The notes under the pieces were generated by a model. It was not told where the DNA came from. It saw only the letters and a list, made by a program, of their open reading frames with translations, and did not search any database. The position numbers and the translations under genes were made by a program. Positions 62,687 through 64,000 of a stretch of DNA of 64,000 nucleotides are shown here, one piece after another; the stretch's first letter is position 1, and each line of letters opens with the position of its first letter. Origin of the DNA: Gaetbulibacter_A sp043876815 (GTDB lineage Bacteria > Bacteroidota > Bacteroidia > Flavobacteriales > Flavobacteriaceae). The DNA is taken from assembly GCF_043876815.1 (NCBI RefSeq), contig NZ_JBAWKA010000007.1:1-64000 (forward strand). The letters are read 5' to 3'.

Positions 62687-63472
62687 ATGAAAACTCTACA
62701 AATATCATTTTTTACGATCACTATTTTATTTTCATCCTTTTTAATGGCACAAGAAGAGGATTTAGGCCCTTTAATCACAGACCGTCCGGATGCTACCGAG
62801 GCTCCAAGTACCATTCCCAGAGGTTATCTGCAGGTTGAGACCGGTGGGTTTTATACCAAGAATGACGATAACGGCCTAAAATATGAAGAATTCACCTATA
62901 ATACGACCTTAATACGATTGGGTCTATTAGATAATTTAGAACTTCGTTTAGGTTGGAATTTTGTTGAAAACAGCTATGAAAACCTAAACACAACCTTAAG
63001 TGGGTTTACCCCAATGTTGTTAGGAACTAAAATTGCAATTGCTAAAGAAAAAAACGGCTGGCCCGAAATGGGTTTTATGGGTCATGTATATCTGCCCTTT
63101 TTAGCCGGAACCGATTACAGACCTGAAACAACTGGTGTCGATTTTAGGTTTGCCTTATCGCATAACTTAAGCAAACGGTCTAACCTTTCCTATAATTTAG
63201 GTATGGCCTGGGGCAATGATTCGCCGGAAGCCAGTTACGTTTACACCGTGGCTTATGGCTATGCGGTTACACCCAAGTTTGGTTTGTATGCCGAACTTTA
63301 TGGTGATCTTCCGGAAAATAGTTTGTCGAACCATTACTGGGATGCCGGTCTCACTTATTTAGTCTCAAATAACGTTCAAATAGACGCCACCGTAGGGTCG
63401 GAAATTACCAAAGGACAAGATATATTATTAAGTGGCGGTATTAGTTTCAGGCTTCCAACCAGTAAAAAATAG
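62687..63472 (+). CDS. Outer-membrane transporter-like beta-barrel protein
   Basis: The 261-residue protein has a signal peptide (MKTLQISFFTITILFSSFLMAQ) and 'DLGPLITDRPDATEAPSTIP', a start typical of the Phenol_MetA_deg/transporter family of outer-membrane barrels. Alternating hydrophobic strands continue to the C-terminal 'ILLSGGISFRLPTSKK'. Members are annotated as transporters but substrates are rarely known. It lies 194 bp after the TonB receptor, in a space where I see nothing else, and may have its own promoter. A link to metal uptake is only positional. Confidence 0.8.
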   Translation: MKTLQISFFTITILFSSFLMAQEEDLGPLITDRPDATEAPSTIPRGYLQVETGGFYTKNDDNGLKYEEFTYNTTLIRLGLLDNLELRLGWNFVENSYENLNTTLSGFTPMLLGTKIAIAKEKNGWPEMGFMGHVYLPFLAGTDYRPETTGVDFRFALSHNLSKRSNLSYNLGMAWGNDSPEASYVYTVAYGYAVTPKFGLYAELYGDLPENSLSNHYWDAGLTYLVSNNVQIDATVGSEITKGQDILLSGGISFRLPTSKK

Positions 63473-63542
63473 AGTTACCATCCCTTTTTATCAATTTATT
63501 TCAACGACTCCAATCATCACTATTTTATTTTAAAAGAATTTC

Positions 63543-64000
63543 CTAGGTCTTCTTCCAAGTTAATAGGCCTAATAAAAGAGAAATTACAGCAGACGAAATC
63601 CAGAAAATTGAAATAGCATCAAAATTATAAATGGTTTCTCCATTTACAATTGTTTTATTATTCTCGATAAGATATCCACTAGCTATATCCTGAATTCCAG
63701 CAGCCAAATAACTCATAATTCCAACAATTCCTAATGCTGCTCCTGAAGCCTTCTTTGATGCTATATCAACAGCCATAAGACCCCCTAAATAACAAATTAA
63801 TGCGCCAATTCCCAATCCAAATATTACCATGCTTATCGTATCAAGCCACCAAATATTTTTTGGCCCTAATAAAAATAAACAAAGGGCAATAACATTCATT
63901 AAACCAAAGATAAGCGTTGGTTTATTTCTTCGGCCTTTAAAAAACTTATCGGATACAAATCCTGAGGCAGCTGTTCCAAGAATTCCACACACGGCACTGA
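63543..64000 (-). CDS. MFS transporter, C-terminal part (continues beyond the window)
   Basis: A leftward frame, open at the right edge of the window, ends at 63543. About 152 residues of the C-terminal half are visible: 'GTAASGFVSDKFFKGRRNKP' is the MFS loop motif, followed by four to five membrane helices ('WWLDTISMVIFGLGIGALIC', 'AALGIVGIMSYLAAGIQDIA', 'ISIFWISSAVISLLLGLLTW'). The pattern fits the organophosphate/glycerol-3-phosphate antiporter branch (GlpT/UhpT-like). Any apparent start near 63992 is not genuine because the frame continues outward. Substrate cannot be assigned. Confidence 0.85.
   Translation of the reverse strand, partial: SAVCGILGTAASGFVSDKFFKGRRNKPTLIFGLMNVIALCLFLLGPKNIWWLDTISMVIFGLGIGALICYLGGLMAVDIASKKASGAALGIVGIMSYLAAGIQDIASGYLIENNKTIVNGETIYNFDAISIFWISSAVISLLLGLLTWKKT

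Noticed and set aside
63543..63992. Complete small MFS protein starting near 63992
   Set aside because: The frame remains open to the window edge and only the C-terminal helices of an MFS carrier are present.

Overview
The window is an AT-rich chromosomal segment from a marine member of the Bacteroidota, most likely Flavobacteriaceae. The evidence is SusC/SusD pairs, type IX secretion (T9SS) C-terminal tails, a hybrid two-component regulator, S1 sulfatases, DUF6090, MBG-type repeats, and promoters matching the flavobacterial -7 element TAnnTTTG. No rRNA, CRISPR array, integrase or intact transposase was seen. Genus and species cannot be named from the sequence alone.

Layout. 1-590: the 5' end of a leftward secreted protein carrying 99-bp tandem repeats, cut by the window edge. 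1.1-27.9 kb: a polysaccharide utilisation locus (PUL). It holds susCD, three formylglycine sulfatases, two clear GH110-type alpha-1,3-galactosidases, two divergent beta-helix proteins that keep the GH110 catalytic Asp spacing, an unassigned TIM-barrel-like glycosidase, a T9SS surface protein, an esterase and one hybrid two-component regulator. The substrate is probably a sulfated alpha-1,3-linked galactan of the carrageenan type (inference). A shared operator-promoter arrangement, TGTTAC-N15-TGTTAC-N31-TAnnTTT(G/A), precedes both rightward PUL transcripts. 28.1-30.3 kb: small lipoprotein and membrane genes. 30.4-38.3 kb (leftward): a tight run coding for a giant subtilase-like T9SS protein, a periplasmic-TPR adenylyl-cyclase-like protein, a Pycsar-type PycTM membrane effector homologue and an HD phosphohydrolase. 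38.7-39.2 kb: a decayed cupin gene. 39.4-47.7 kb: a GH128-like T9SS glycosidase and a DUF1549/DUF1553-DUF1501-DUF2231 operon with cytochrome-c-like motifs. 47.7-54.4 kb: an accessory stretch (lipoproteins, histidine kinase and response regulator, GNAT-like protein, Asp/Asn beta-hydroxylase, DUF1508) punctuated by copies of a tRNA-associated terminator, some carrying tRNA 3'-end relics. 54.5-64 kb: tRNA-Asn, rseP, an SCO protein, feoA-feoB plus a small Cys-rich Feo partner, a DtxR-family regulator sharing an operator with a divergent TonB receptor, an outer-membrane transporter-like protein, and the C-terminal part of an MFS carrier.

How the genes fit together. In the PUL the inner-membrane regulator should sense periplasmic oligosaccharide and activate the operons. 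SusCD imports sulfated oligosaccharides, sulfatases remove sulfate, and the GH110-type enzymes trim alpha-galactose. The PycTM-HD-cyclase run looks like cyclic-nucleotide signalling with a synthesis, a membrane-response and a possible hydrolysis component. The 57-62.5 kb block is a metal-uptake regulon.
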